A DNA stretch of 64,000 nucleotides from Hygrocybe punicea (GCA_963556145.1 OY744468.1:3100001-3164000); one strand, 5' to 3'; shown: positions 11,462 through 23,591, counted from the stretch's first letter. A program made the numbers and translations. Notes: generated by a model from the sequence alone, not told the origin.

Positions 11462-14145
11462 CTAGCAGACGCCGTGGGTTTTGCCGTGCTTGCCCTGGAG
11501 CGAATGAGAATCGTGTGCTTTCACTTTTCCTTTGACCTTGGCCTTCACGGTTTGGTGGTGCTCAGTTTGGACGTGCTCATGCACCGACGCGGGCGTCTTG
11601 TCGAGTACTTTGACCGCGTCTACCAAATCTTTAGGACAAAGACTTCAAAAAACTGTTCATCGTGCAATCGGGAGATCACCACAACCTCTGAGGAACATGT
11701 GGGCGCGCTGGCGAGAAAAGTCTTCGCGCACAACGACACGCAAGAGCTTCAACTGTTCAGTGTGAGGCGCCATAGTGTACGCGGGTACTAGCGGCAGACT
11801 CGGATCACTTCGCTGTCACACCCATGATACAAAATACTCACCGATCCAACCGCGGGAACGCAGGGTCCGCGCAATCGCAAACTCTATGCAGAAATCAATG
11901 CTGTGTACTTGTCGGACGTTGCACATTGATAAGCCCGCACCGTCATAGTCCCCCTTGTCTTTCAAATTCCAAGCCACGAGTGGGAGACCTTTCCCGCCCA
12001 GATTGTCACCGAGGAGGTTAAATTTAACCTTGCCATTGGAACCCTCGATTTCCGATATTTGTTTTGCAAGCCAGTCACTCGTCTTTGCGAGGTTGATCAT
12101 CTAAATAATCATATCAGCGCGGATTCTCACACGGATTCTCATACATATGCTCACGATGCTGCGGTAGCCGACTTTGCCAAGACGTAAAAGCTGGTAGTAT
12201 TGTCCAATAACGTGAACACCGGACTTGGAAAAGTTGAGCGTGAAAGAAACTTGCGGCGAGCCCAGGTAGTTGACAGTGAACAATATCTCGTCAGGAAGGA
12301 AGCTCTTGTTCCGCCAAATGGCCCAGCCGACGCCAGCGTAGGTAAGACCATCTGCGAAGATAAATGGCCAGTCTTCCAGAATACAACTGTGTTGTATGGC
12401 TCACATTTGTGGCCACTGGTATTAATGGAGCAGACATGGGGCTGACCCAGCCCAGTCAAATCATTTTCGTACATGATCGGGCGAGGAAACTCACAAGTTG
12501 GAAGTCCCATATAAGGTCAGGATTTGAAAACGGTGCGACAAAACCGCCCGAGGCCGCGTCGACATGGATGTAAACCGACAGCCCTTCCTTCTTATTCTTC
12601 TCGCCGATGAGCCGGTCCATCTCCTTCACATCCTCGTATTGACCAGTGTACGTGGTTCCGAGAATAGCGCATACGATTATAGTGTTCTCATCAACTGATT
12701 AATCAGTAACTTTCAATGAAGGAATAATAACACGTAGATCACCAAGGTCGATAAGCTCCTGGGGATTAGCGATATATTGGCCTTCTTTGCAATACCTGTC
12801 AAATCAGTTCTTGTGAAAAATATACGGTAGTAAAGCGTTGAGGGCTCACCAGAACTTCTCTTCCACTTCAAGGTCTGCGGTGCCATTATCAAATTAGTCT
12901 CACATTGTCACCCGCACAGACAACACGTACACCTGGCAGCTTTCTCCCCTGCAAAACACGTAAGTTAGTTAGTAAACAGTATCCAAAATTTCCGTTGCGC
13001 AGGGGAGGGCTTGAAACATACAGCAGACTTGTACCGCGGCACTCATAACCACGTTTGGCTTGTCGTATGGCTTCCCAGCGGCCTTGCGCATATTCTGCCA
13101 GCGCCGCTTCGCGGCGAGAACCTAAAGCAGGACGGTTATTCACCAAGAATTATGACTGTGGTGTGGAAAAACACACAGAGAGAATGATGGCTTCGGATGA
13201 TCCAATGGTGGATACCCCGAGTGCCTGCGCTTCAGGGTTGTCGAGGGGTGCGTGGAAGAGGCGGGCAATCATGTTCACGCAACGCGTCTCTATTTCGCTA
13301 CAAGCGGCTACATTGCTGAGTCAGGTGTGAGCGAGAGTAAATGGCTTATAGATGGCTTACGGTATTCTAGTGAAGCAGTATAAGGGGCGGGCAATTTGTT
13401 AGGAAGGAAAAGTAGAGACGCTGACCTTCGACGTCGATGAACTATTCAAGGCTGACAATCAATAAAATGTTCGTCTAATGGAAAAAGTGCACAAAACGTA
13501 CATTTTTGGATAAGTTCTCCATCATGCTCCACAGAAAATCAGCAAAGGTCCTTCCTTAGAGGGACAACCTACAGTTTCTCGGCCTCGTCCTCCCTATTCA
13601 ATCAAAGGCTTGGGTCCTTGCAACAACCATAAAGAACGAAGAACTCACATGTAAGTCGTGACGAATGAGGCCAAGTTCAACGCAGGTATGCCATCCATGA
13701 GAACTCCATACATGCCAGCTCTCAGCGAATATCATGGCCGTCGCGGACGCATCAACTCACGTTGGTCCTTGATATAGCGATAGGCGTTTTTGGCGGGCAT
13801 CTAAAACGATCAGGTCGTGAATCAATATGTTGAATTCCGCTTATGTAGGCACTGGCAGTAGGAAGGGACAACATAAATTTGCATACCTCTTCTTCGCTCA
13901 TCTCAAAGGCGGAGACGTCACTACCAGCCAGGGTGGTGCCATAGAAAGACTCGTTGGCGTTGTCTTGCTTGTTGGCTTCCGGTACCGCGGGAACTTGGGA
14001 GAGCAGGCCCATCTTCAAGTAGAAACCTTTGTCTTCCTCAGTTACGGTACATGGCCAATGGGATAATGCTCACCAAAGCTGGTTGTAAGCGAAGCTGGTC
14101 AAGGCCAAAGGTCACAGTTGACTGATGGCCAAGTATTTTATCCAT
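11462..14145 (-). CDS. GAD: Glutamate decarboxylase (PLP-dependent), extremely intron-rich
   Basis: A minus-strand gene in many small exons. After splicing it reads through [63 protein letters not shown] and [17 protein letters not shown] (PLP-binding lysine in SGHK), then [19 protein letters not shown] and a C-terminus ending HGKTHGVC. These are the glutamate decarboxylase landmarks; the enzyme makes GABA from glutamate in the GABA shunt. Micro-exons are needed for the frame: 6 nt at 13366-13361 (AATACC), 16 nt at 13441-13426 and 18 nt at 12948-12931. No disabling change was found. The N-terminus (exon 14145-14074, [11 protein letters not shown]) is the least certain part. It lies 231 bp downstream of the OGDH gene on the same strand. 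Confidence 0.88.
13361..13366 (-). other. 6-nt micro-exon of the glutamate decarboxylase gene
   Basis: AATACC on the minus strand is flanked by an AG acceptor (TTCACTAG) and a GTAAGC donor. Joining it between the exon ending GTCGAAG and the exon beginning CCGCTTG gives DVEEYPA, the sequence expected at this point of the family. Skipping it would shift neither frame but would delete two conserved residues. Confidence 0.7.
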
Positions 14146-14376
14146 CGATGATCAGGATCGTATGACTTGCCGCGGCCTCGTTGCAATTTAAGTAATTAGT
14201 ATTTAACGTTATTATTTAACTTCTATCATAATACCAAAACATATCGAATCCACTAGGGAGAGCCTCGACCAGGACGATCAGAACATGCGAACAGAGCTGG
14301 GGGGTCGTAAACCCAAATCAAGTAGAATAATATAAAAAAAAGACCTTATGGGTACGAAACGCAGTTAGAGAAAATA

Positions 14377-17300
14377 CTAAGTACGAATAGGACCATTAAG
14401 ATTGAAGGCAGCAGCAAGAAAACACTCTATCTCTTTCTTGTGATGAGCCTACGAAATCAATAAATTGTATATTAGCATGGAACACACGCCCGTGCATTCT
14501 CGCAAACTGACTTTGCTTCCGGTTGCAACTGAACTTGTGGGTTCGCGGCCAGCATAAAGTGGGTATCGTCCTTTGTGATAACTTGTTTTATTTGCGGATG
14601 TGAAAATGCGAGGTCCAACATAACTCCAAGCACCATTATTGAGTGGCTCTTCCTGTGTTTAAAAGTTGAAGAAGCAGAAAAGGTAAGGTTTCGCTTCACA
14701 TACCTGACACCATAGAAGGCTAGCATTGGGATACATGTCGAGATGAGGGGTGAGCTGGTGGAAACAACTTAAATGGCTTTTCCGATCATTAATTGACCAC
14801 ATACCAAGTCATAAGGGAAGGGTGAAAGCTGTTCGATTCGACTGATTGCAACATCACGAATTTCTTTTTCTTCACGTTCTTGCAAGAGGGTGTGGTATAC
14901 TTGCCCTGTGCAACACCGTTAGAGCAGATCATATCAACCACCAGAGATGTCGCTGACTCACCCGTGCAAAGAATGTGTCTCTTGATCTCGTCGGGAGGGA
15001 CCAGAGCGTCAGGGTGAGGATCAGGTACATATCGTTGGAAGTGGGTTTCTCCAATCATCTCCCATAATTCCGAGCGAGCCTTGGGGTGGCGCAACAGAGA
15101 TTTGGAAAAGAAAAGGATGAGCTGCAGAATGTCTACCATCAGTCTGTGTAAGGAGCGAGAAAATGTGTAATTCACAGGTTTCCGGAAATCACGATGAATC
15201 TGCCGACGTAAAACGTGAAACTATATAGTGCCTAAATGTCAGTCCAACAAGTCCACCACCAGAGCTCTGTACCTACGTAATTGGCCGGAGTCCTATTCGT
15301 ACTCGAATAAAGCACAACACTGCATAAAACGCAAGAAAGACTTACGTAGGATACACGACTTGCATGTTGCAATCTTGATGCTGCCGTTCAACTTTGTCCG
15401 GGGTAGGGAAGACGTTTGGGTGATCATCGCAAAGCTGCAAGAAGCGCTCTAACCTGCCACTGGAATGTTCCGGACCTTGTCCATCATAGCCATGTGGAAG
15501 GCTCATGACCAAGCCTGTCCTTTGAAGCCATTTTCGTTCTCCAGACGCAATGAACTGGTCGATGATGCACTGTGCGTTGTTTGCAAAGTCACCAAATTGC
15601 GCTTCCCACATTGTCAAAGCATCTGGCGACACGAGCGAGTACCCCAGTTCGAAACCGAGTGTGCCGAACTCCGAAAGTGAGGAATTGCATATGACAAACC
15701 TTGCTTGATTCGAACCGAGGTCATTCAAAGGCACGTACTGTTGTTCGTTTACTTGATCGTGAATTACAGCGTGACGCTGAGAAAAGGTACCCCTTTCGAC
15801 GTCTTGACCGGATACGCGAACATGTATTTTCTCTAAGGCGAGAGAACCGAATGCGAGAGCTTCGGCAGTAGACCAATCGATGTTGTGAGCCTCCTCTACG
15901 GTTTTCCCTCGAGTGCTCAGGATACGTGCAAGATTACGGTGTGGGGTAAAACCAGAAGGATAACTAGAGATAGCTTTCCCGACACGCTTAAGGATATGCT
16001 CGGTAGACCCAGTGGAGCGAGTTGGTAAGGTTTGTTCTGCGAGCTGTCTGGGAGAGGGGAAGCCTTGCCAAGAGGCAGAAAGCCACTCTTTACTGGTGGG
16101 GATGTAGTCCTTCGCCGCAGCGGCGGCTTTTTCTAGCATTCCCCAAACCCACGTCTTATGCTCCTCGATGTCCTTCTCCGTAAATGTTCCCCGTCCAACG
16201 AGGAACTTTGTGTATTGGGTGAGTGGGGTGGGTTGCTTTTCAATAGCCTGGTACATCCTAGGCTGCGTGAAGCTAGGCTGGTCGGTCTCGTTGTGGCCAT
16301 ACCGACGATAGCAAACAATATCAATTACAACATCCTTCTTGTATTTTGCGCGGTAATCGGCGGCAAGTTGACAGACGAAGTTGACTGCTTCTACATTGTC
16401 CCCATTAACGTGAAAAATAGGAGAATCGATTGACTTGGCGATATCAGAAGGATAGGGAGTCGAACGAGCGAAACGAGGGTCCGTGGTGAAGCCAACTTGA
16501 TTGTTCACGATGAGGTGGATTGTGCCGCCAGTACCATAATTGGGGAGATTGTGAAAGCCCATGGTCTCATAAACTACGCCCTGACCAGCAAAGGCGGCGT
16601 CTCCATGAAGGAGAACACCCATGGCCGTGATGTGAGTTGCCTCATCCTGCTCAAAATGCTGGATGGCGCGGGTTTTGCCAAGAACGACGGGATCCTCCGC
16701 CTCTAAATGTGATGGATTTGCGACCAGGGATAAGGAAACCTTTCTTCCAGAAGGGGTTGGTCGAACATAGTTTGCCCCGAGATGGTACTTCACATCTCCC
16801 TCTGGAGAGTCGTCCGCTTGAGAGCCTGAGAATTCGTTCAAAATTGCTTCTATCGGTTTCCGAATGACGTTTGCAAGAACGTTGAGACGACCGCGATGAG
16901 GCATGCCAATCGTGACGTGTTTCACCCCATGATCGACCGATCGGTCAATGAGAGCCTTCATGCCAGGGATTAATGCTTCACAACCTTCAAGTCCGAACCG
17001 TTTCTCGTTGGGATATTTGGTAGCAATGAATTTCTCGAAAGACTCCGACCATATGAGTCGGTCCAGAATCATACGCTTCTCTTCTACAGTATAATTCCAC
17101 GGCTTGGGGATTTCGACACGTCCTCTGATCCAATCGCATTGTTCTTTGTCAGGAATATGAACATATTCAATTCCGATGGCGCCACCTGTATTCGTATTCC
17201 ACTGAACAAGTCGGCAGGGCCAATTGTAAACTATGCAACGCACAATAGATTCGCTTGCAATGCTTAATAATTTCCCGCAAAGTCATGGATTTGTGATCTT

Positions 17301-17895
17301 CGGTTGCAAAATGAGGAAAGATGCCGGGGCCCAACGATATCTCCTTGTCAAGATCACGTTCCGTGAAGCCATATCGACTAAGTTCCAGTTCTGGGGGACG
17401 GACGTCTGAAAGATCGGGGTCAAGAATGCCGAGGGGATCCAAGTCGGCAAGGTGATGCCCGCGTACTTGGTAGGCTCGCACAAGCAATTGGACCTGGAAA
17501 CAACACCAGAAGCGTTAACTTGAGGAAAAGTTGTGAAGTTCAAGGTCAACCTTTAAATGATCGTCCAATTCCGCACCACCACCAGCGTGTAATGCAGGAG
17601 CTCCGTCTGCTGGGGCTGGAAAATGCCTGGGCGTTGGTCTAAATGCCTGAAAGCTTGGTAGACCATTGTCCAGTCCGGAAAAGTATACATCCCACGAAAC
17701 ATGTACGGATTTCGGGTCCTGCCTCCAGTGTCGGTACATGGCTTCTGCATAGTATGCGTTGGTGCCGTTGGCGAAAGGGTCATTGGGCGACGGGGGAGGT
17801 GCTAGAGATGCCAGACCACGTATGAGGGGGAAGGAGACATGGAAATCCGGCGAGCGTGCAAGGCGCAAACGCCTGAGCAGTTGACGTGAGAGCAT
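14377..17895 (-). CDS. KGD1: 2-oxoglutarate dehydrogenase E1 component, mitochondrial
   Basis: N-terminus [18 protein letters not shown] is a clear mitochondrial presequence; the product is about 1,000 residues. Motifs in order: [38 protein letters not shown], the thiamine-diphosphate domain with [28 protein letters not shown] and [16 protein letters not shown], then [20 protein letters not shown], and a C-terminus with WSYVGPRI and [11 protein letters not shown]. It catalyses the first, decarboxylating step of the 2-oxoglutarate dehydrogenase complex, yielding succinyl-CoA. Several short introns split the last 900 bp; the last exon ends [10 protein letters not shown]. The start codon lies only 23 bp from that of the divergently transcribed CoA-transferase. 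Confidence 0.96.
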
Positions 17896-17918
17896 TGGGC
17901 AAGCGAACGTTTGTGGCG
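17896..17918. promoter_or_regulatory. 23-bp gap between divergent start codons (OGDH / CoA-transferase)
   Basis: Both proteins need their first ATG (17895 minus, 17919 plus) for a mitochondrial presequence, and no alternative in-frame ATG exists nearby for either. The transcripts therefore must start inside each other's coding exon or in an undetected upstream exon. The promoter must overlap coding sequence. Confidence 0.6.
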
Positions 17919-19684
17919 ATGTTGCCCCGCTCAACCGTCACGGTGACAGGCAACTTCAAGTTCAAGTTGGTGGCTCGTTGCCCCCCGTTTGCTCCAAGGC
18001 TCCTTTACCGAACCGTCACGTCAACAAATCTGGGCGATGGTATACCACCACCTTTAAAGGGTGTCAGGATCCTCGACCTGACAAGGATACTTGCGGGCCC
18101 TACTGCCACTATGTTGCTGGCAGACTTGGGTGCAGATGTGTTGAAGGTGGAGGAAGTGGGTCGAGGGGACGATACCAGTGAGTGCATATATATCTTACCA
18201 TTTGCCTCTCATTTCAGTCGTTTAATCTAGGATCGTGGAGCACGCCTTCAGCTCCTCTCGTCCAGGATGGACCTCCAGAGGCAGCCCATTTGCCCCCTGA
18301 ATCTGCATATTTTCTCGCAGCGAACCGGAACAAGAGGTCCATCACTGTCAATCTCAAAAGCTCAGACGGACGGGCGATTATAGAAAAGCTTGTGAAGCAT
18401 TCCGATGTGCTGGTAGAGAACTTTGTCTCTGGCAAGTTGGCTTCGATGGGCTTGGGATGGGAAGATTGCCATAAGCTCAACGAGAAACTTATTTACGCTT
18501 CCATCACAGGTCAGCCAAAATTTGGTTGTCGACGTGTATGGTCTTCATCTTTGTTTAGGATATGGACAAACGGGCCCGTACCGGAAGGCTCCAGGGTTTG
18601 ACGTGGTAGTTGAAGGTGAAGCTGGACTGATGCACATGTTAGCGGCATCTCCGTTGTTTCATGTCGCAAGGATTGAGAGGATTCCGTTTCTAGAACTGGC
18701 GAACCTGATCGATCCCCGTCCAAGGTTGGCGTAGCGGTGACAGATATCGCAACAGGACTGTATGCTCATGGAGCAATCATGGCGGCCATCCTCTCTCGTC
18801 AACAAACAGGGAAGGGAGTGTGGATTGACTGCAATTTGTTTGAATCGCAGGTGAAGTAGCCCCAGATGACTAGGTTCAAACGCCAAATGTTTGCGAAACA
18901 GATAGCGGGTCTGGCAAATATCGCGTCCAACTATCTTATTGCTGGCTCAGAAGCATCAAGACATGGGACTGCCCATCCTTCCATCGTGCCCTACCAAGTT
19001 TTTCCCTGTAAAGATGGTTTTTTGATGGTAGGGGCCGGCAATGAGAAACAGGTAGGACATGAAATTTCGCTCAAGCGACCGATAGGATAATCTCTGTTTA
19101 GTTCAAAATACTAGCCCAGAAAATATTGAAAAAACCGGAGCTTTTGTGGGACCCGAAGTTTTCCAGCAATGACTTGCGTGTCGCCAACAGGATCGAACTG
19201 GAACGCATCATATCTGATGTACTAGAACAGCAACCCAGGGATCATTGGTTGCAGGAGTTCAGCGGACTTGGGTGGGTTCTTTATGGGTACTCCAAGTGTT
19301 GTCCCATCGCCGTTAATGGAGTAGTGTCCCGTTTGGCCCCATCAACAATATCAAACAGACCTTTGAACATCCCCAAGCCCTGGCTCGCAGAATAACCCTT
19401 GAAATTCAGGTTAGATGTGGCCTTTGAGGTAACTTCAGGAAACTCATTCTGGGGGACAGCATCCTCGAGCCGGAACGATAAAACTTGTTGCTCCAGCGGT
19501 GATGTACAATGGTAGAAGGATGCCTGTGAGCCGACCTCCACCTTGGCTATCGCAGCATACGACAGAGGTGTGTAATCTCGTCATATGTCAAGTTATGCCC
19601 GTTGACACAATATCCTAGGTACTAGAGGAGCTAGGATACAACGCTAGCGAGATTGCATCACTCCGCCAACGTAGAATTGTCTGA
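17919..19684 (+). CDS. Class III CoA-transferase (CaiB/BaiF; SUGCT-like), probably mitochondrial
   Basis: Nine exons (17919-18177, 18231-18509, 18559-18637, 18694-18850, 18902-19051, 19102-19271, 19325-19409, 19460-19567, 19619-19684) encode 450 residues. The family pattern is [78 protein letters not shown] with the catalytic-type aspartate, and [14 protein letters not shown]. The basic, hydrophobic start [20 protein letters not shown] suits mitochondrial import. Class III enzymes move CoA between carboxylic acids; the closest resemblance is to succinate-hydroxymethylglutarate/glutarate CoA-transferase, which would link it to succinyl-CoA made by the adjacent OGDH. Exact substrates cannot be told from sequence. 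Confidence 0.9.
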
Positions 19685-19779
19685 ATAGACGGCGGTGGTT
19701 GGTGATAACTCGATGTTGGTGAAAATATTGAGCTCTTTTGTCAATTCGATATCCAGGGTTACGCTTACTCAGCAAGGTG

Positions 19780-19806
19780 TCCTACACTACCAGTCTAATT
19801 ATACTA
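19780..19806 (+). repeat. outer element, left terminal inverted repeat, distal segment
   Basis: TCCTACACTACCAGTCTAAT... matches the reverse complement of 28611-28637 with one mismatch. The nested element interrupts the repeat right after TA at 19805-19806. Confidence 0.85.
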
Positions 19807-21324
19807 GACCGCGACGTGTGACGTTTCAAAGTTAGTTTGATTTGACTTAAACCTGCCAATTCTCTACTCCAGCAATATCCCCAGCAACACCAGGAACACC
19901 GTTGTGGTGGTGATATCTCGATGCCGCCACCACCATCGACCATGCCATCACTGGTAGCGACCCTCCACATCACCTCCATCCTCTTTGTTACTGTGCACCT
20001 GGCCCGCCACCGTTAGTTCTGCTGTTTGAGGCCGTTGGTTGAAAATGGCGGGGGCGCTCCTACTTGGTTTTGAGGGCATACAGGGGGGCAGGCTTGGTGC
20101 CAATCATTGCTGTCCTCATCCTTGTCCTCATTTCTGTCCTTGTCCTCATCCTCGTTTCTGTCGTTGTTGAAGTGGTTGAGTGTGGGAGTGTGGGAGGAGG
20201 TGAGTTGTAGTAAAAGGCAAACTAACAGTCACATGCCTTTTAGGCCTTTACAACCACCATCCCCCATTCTGCTGTGCTCCCACTCCCCACCACCTCAACA
20301 ACAATGGAAAGGAGGATGATGAGGATGACAGGGACTATTCGAACCAAGACTGCCACCCAGGACACCCTCAAAACTGCGCAGGAGCGCTCCTGATGTTTTT
20401 GACCAATGGCCTCGAACTTCAAAACCAGCAGCAGCGGAGTGGGTGCATAGCGACAAAGGTGACAAAGGTGATGTGGAGGGTCACCCACGGCAAAGGAGTC
20501 ATCAATGGCATCATCGTCGTTGAGATATCGTTGCTGGAACTGCCACCATCACCACCCTCGCACAACTCGATGATGGGACCGATTGGGATGGCGAAAACCA
20601 TGACAGGGCTGCTGGGGACATCGAGGATGACATCCCCATCATCGTTATCGGTGCTGAAGTGCATGGAGGGTCATGGGGGGCCCAATGGCGCAGGTGAGTA
20701 TCTGCCCCTTCCTGCTCTTTCCCCCCACTTACTGACCCATCCCTGCTCCTCGTTTGGGGCCAGGAACCCTCCCACCCCTCTCCTTACTCTGGTCACCACC
20801 CATCTCATTTTCCAGCTGCTTCCCCACCACCCACTTCCACCACCCCAGTCTGGCCACCCACCCCTGCTCCCCATGTCCTTCCCGCCCCTCCGGCAGCCTT
20901 ACCCATCACCAGTGGACCTGATGTGACACCTCTGTGAAGGTGGGTACCCACTCATCTGGCAGCGGCACCCCATGTGTCCTTCCCTTCTTTTTATTTATTT
21001 TCTCTATTTTCCTCCTGTATTTCCATGTATATTAGTCTATCTATAGTAAGTATAAGAATAAATATATTACATACAAAAAAAATTGGCTTGAAAAGACAGG
21101 GGGAGAGTGAGTAAGTTGAGCTCGCTGTTGCTGACAGTGAGCTTGAGGTCCCTGACAGCGGCAGAAAGATCCCAATGCTGATCCCTGTTTTGGACAGATA
21201 TTATTATCTAATCTACTATATACAACTTTGTAGTTACAGTGTTCCCGGTGTTGCTGGGGATATTGCTGGAGTAGAGAATTGGCAGGTTTAAGTCAAATCA
21301 AACTAAACGTCACATGTCACAGTC
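19807..21324. mobile_element. nested 1,518-bp inverted-repeat element with TA target duplication
   Basis: The ends are inverted repeats of about 90 bp (19807-19899 and 21232-21324), starting GACCGCGACGTGTGACGTTT on the left and GACTGTGACATGTGACGTTT on the right, then identical through TTTGATTTGACTTAAACCTG and CCAGCAATATCCCCAGCAAC apart from a small indel. It sits inside the left terminal repeat of the outer element; the intact right repeat reads TATACTACAGTC there, so the insertion duplicated TA. TA duplication is typical of Tc1/mariner-type elements, but the termini were not matched to a known family. The interior is GC-rich low-complexity sequence (pyrimidine repeats near 20110-20160; a 177-codon frame at 20393-20926) without a recognisable transposase, so it is probably non-autonomous. 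Confidence 0.8.
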
Positions 21325-21351
21325 TACAGTCATCCACCGGTCCTTGAAACA
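21325..21351 (+). repeat. outer element, left terminal inverted repeat, proximal segment
   Basis: TACAGTCATCCACCGGTCCT... is the exact reverse complement of 28586-28612. Together with 19780-19806 (minus the duplicated TA) it rebuilds the 52-bp terminal repeat. Confidence 0.85.
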
Positions 21352-21674
21352 GAATTTATTTTTCATCATTCACTCCAACTTGAGTGCAGATCTTTTTGGT
21401 AAATCTACTCTACAATGCCATATATCTGTCTTGGAATTTTTTTAGAATAATCAGAGAAGTCTACACAGAGCAATGATAGAATTATACCATACAATCTCAT
21501 TACTAGTGATCCAGAGATGGAAAATGTAGCAAAAAAAAGTGATTTTGGAGAAAACACACTGTCCTGACATACAATAGACTAATTACAAACATGAACATGA
21601 GTTTGGGAAACCTGGAAAGGCAGAGAAGTCGAGGCCATGTCTTTATCTACATCAGCAAAACCTGATCCGTGAGC

Positions 21675-21830
21675 CAGCGCTATGTAGCTTAGTCATAGCA
21701 GCCATAGCACTCATAGCATACTCATGAGGTCCCAAATTTGTAGTGCTACATAGCGTCACCTGGGCTCTATGTAGCATCACATAGCTTTGCAGGCTACCTA
21801 TCAAGTACTATGTAGGAGTGTATAGGTTGC
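21675..21830. repeat. left subterminal array of CTATGTAGC / CATAGCAC words
   Basis: Within 155 bp there are about ten copies of CTATGTAG, CTACATAGC, CATAGC or near-variants in both orientations, spaced irregularly. The same words recur near the opposite end (28056-28165). Arrays like this inside transposon ends are often transposase binding sites; that role is inferred. Confidence 0.75.
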
Positions 21831-22440
21831 TGTCCACCTGCAAAACACACCAATTATATTATATATATATTCCTTATTTATTACTTAGGATGCCATTTCC
21901 TTATGATAAAAAGAATTGTATTGAAAACCTGTATACATCTGGATGTGCTAATGGTTTCTCTCCCGCTCTCCCATCCCACACTGTAACCACACCCCCACCG
22001 CATTCACTGCCACCCTGCTCTCACCCGCCGGAGTGAGCCAGAGCGTGAATGTGAGGTGTTCAATGGGAGAGGTGGGTTCTCTTCTTCCCACGACCCAGTC
22101 CCGTCATCCACTTCGTCCTCCTTGGTGTCACTCATCACACCTCTCTTCCCAGCACCTTTTTCCCTTGCTCGATGAGCATGGTCAGTTTATCACCAATCCA
22201 GTCCATCTATACACAGGCAACACCAGCAAGACATGAGCATGATGGAATGTTTGTAGCTCAAAGGCAGGAATGAATGCACCTGGTCTTCGACGGCTGGACC
22301 TTCCTCTGAATGGTCAGGGTTTCCAGAGTCAAACTTGGGTTGAGTAGGTGAGCAGGGAGGAGGCGTGTAGGTTTGGGCACGGATACGTGGTCGGTGATGG
22401 TGGACGATGATGTTGTAGAGGGCAGGGTCCCTCTATACAC

Positions 22441-22960
22441 GAAAACCCGACATATACGACACAACCCGAATCCGCACAAAGACCTATAACGAACCTGATC
22501 GAAATATGTTCCAAAATCCACCAAACCCGGATCCGGACCCGATCTGTAACACAGTGCAACACTCAACCCGATTGTATATGTTCTCATCATGACGATCATC
22601 AACACTGGTTCACTCCTATACTACAGTTCCTATCACGTTTCATAGAGACACTGATCAGGTTGATATGTTTCAGTAGATTTGACGTTTACTGCCTCTTCTC
22701 CTAACTGGCCTGTGCAGAGCACCGCCTTGTTTAAGTACTATAAAATGTAGAGATAGTTGTACCAATAATACAAGTTGACTCTTCACCCCAAAATGCACAG
22801 AACCCTTTCATACTAAGCCTCTCACCACTTTCCGTTATCCCGTAACAAACCCGTTTTTACTTTACCTAAAAACTCTCCGTCAACTCCACGACCTGACCAG
22901 ATCCGACACCCAAATCGATCCGCCGGAAACCAACCCGACCAACCGGAAACCAACCCGATC
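22441..22960. repeat. ACCCGA-rich arm (left)
   Basis: AACCCGA or ACCCGAT words recur on the plus strand (near 22445, 22466, 22539, 22566), with a near-duplicated CCGGAAACCAACCCGA unit at about 22922-22955. The complementary words TCGGGT recur on the plus strand of the right half (26480-27047), so the two arms are inverted relative to each other. Confidence 0.5.
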
Positions 22961-23055
22961 AATCAGATAGGTCCAATCCTCTCCAGTTCCCACTTACGTG
23001 ACCTCGGATTCTCTACTTGCCACTCCTTTGATCACTTCTACTAGCTGATCACCCT

Positions 23056-23510
23056 TCACAGTAGATTCCCATTCGGATCTACAACCACACTCGCCGTCAC
23101 AATGTGCTTCGAGGAGCTAGGGGAATGATGGGGTTTGCAGCTGTGTGGTGTGGAAGGGGTGACACGGATACTCTGTGGCTGTGACATGAAAGTTAGATTG
23201 ATAGGGGTGAAGGATAAGGGGCACTCACTTGTGGTGGGACATGTGTCCATTCTCGTTGGTAAGGAGGTGGCGGGGCGATTTGTTCGGGTTGTTTGCTGCT
23301 ACCTCTCCAACTGCGGTATGCGTGAGATTTGGCTTGGGTCTGGGTTGAAAGGAGAGGAAAGGTTGCTCACAGGCGATAGATGGTCAGACCGACTGCGGTG
23401 CCAACGAGACAGGTGCTGAGTGCGGTGGAGACAATCGAGCCAGCGAGTGTGTGACGGCGTTTTGGGGGTGGCAGTTCTATATGGAGGCAAATCAAGAGAT
23501 GAGTGGACAT
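23056..23510 (-). CDS. small single-pass membrane protein inside the transposon, 114 aa
   Basis: Exons 23510-23371, 23310-23229 and 23178-23056 join with consensus GT-AG sites to 345 bases, 114 residues. The protein begins MSTHLLICLHIELPPPKRRH, has a transmembrane segment (AGSIVSTALSTCLVGTAVGL) and then a cytosolic-looking tail with IAPPPPYQREWTHVPPQ and a C-terminal SVVVDPNGNLL. A TATATAA box lies at 23592-23601 on the same strand, about 85 bp upstream. Both introns leave the frame intact, and the basic-TM-PPPPY layout looks maintained. I do not recognise the function; PPPPY could bind a WW domain. It may be transposon cargo or a host gene captured by the element. Confidence 0.6.
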
Positions 23511-23591
23511 GGGTTCGAAAGGAGTGTATGAGATAGGGCTGGGAGCTGGGAGAAAGGAAGGAAACGAAAAAAAAACAAATGGATCCACAGG

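Noticed and set aside
20393..20926. 177-codon frame inside the nested element
   Set aside because: Low-complexity, proline-rich, with no transposase motif; likely composition only.
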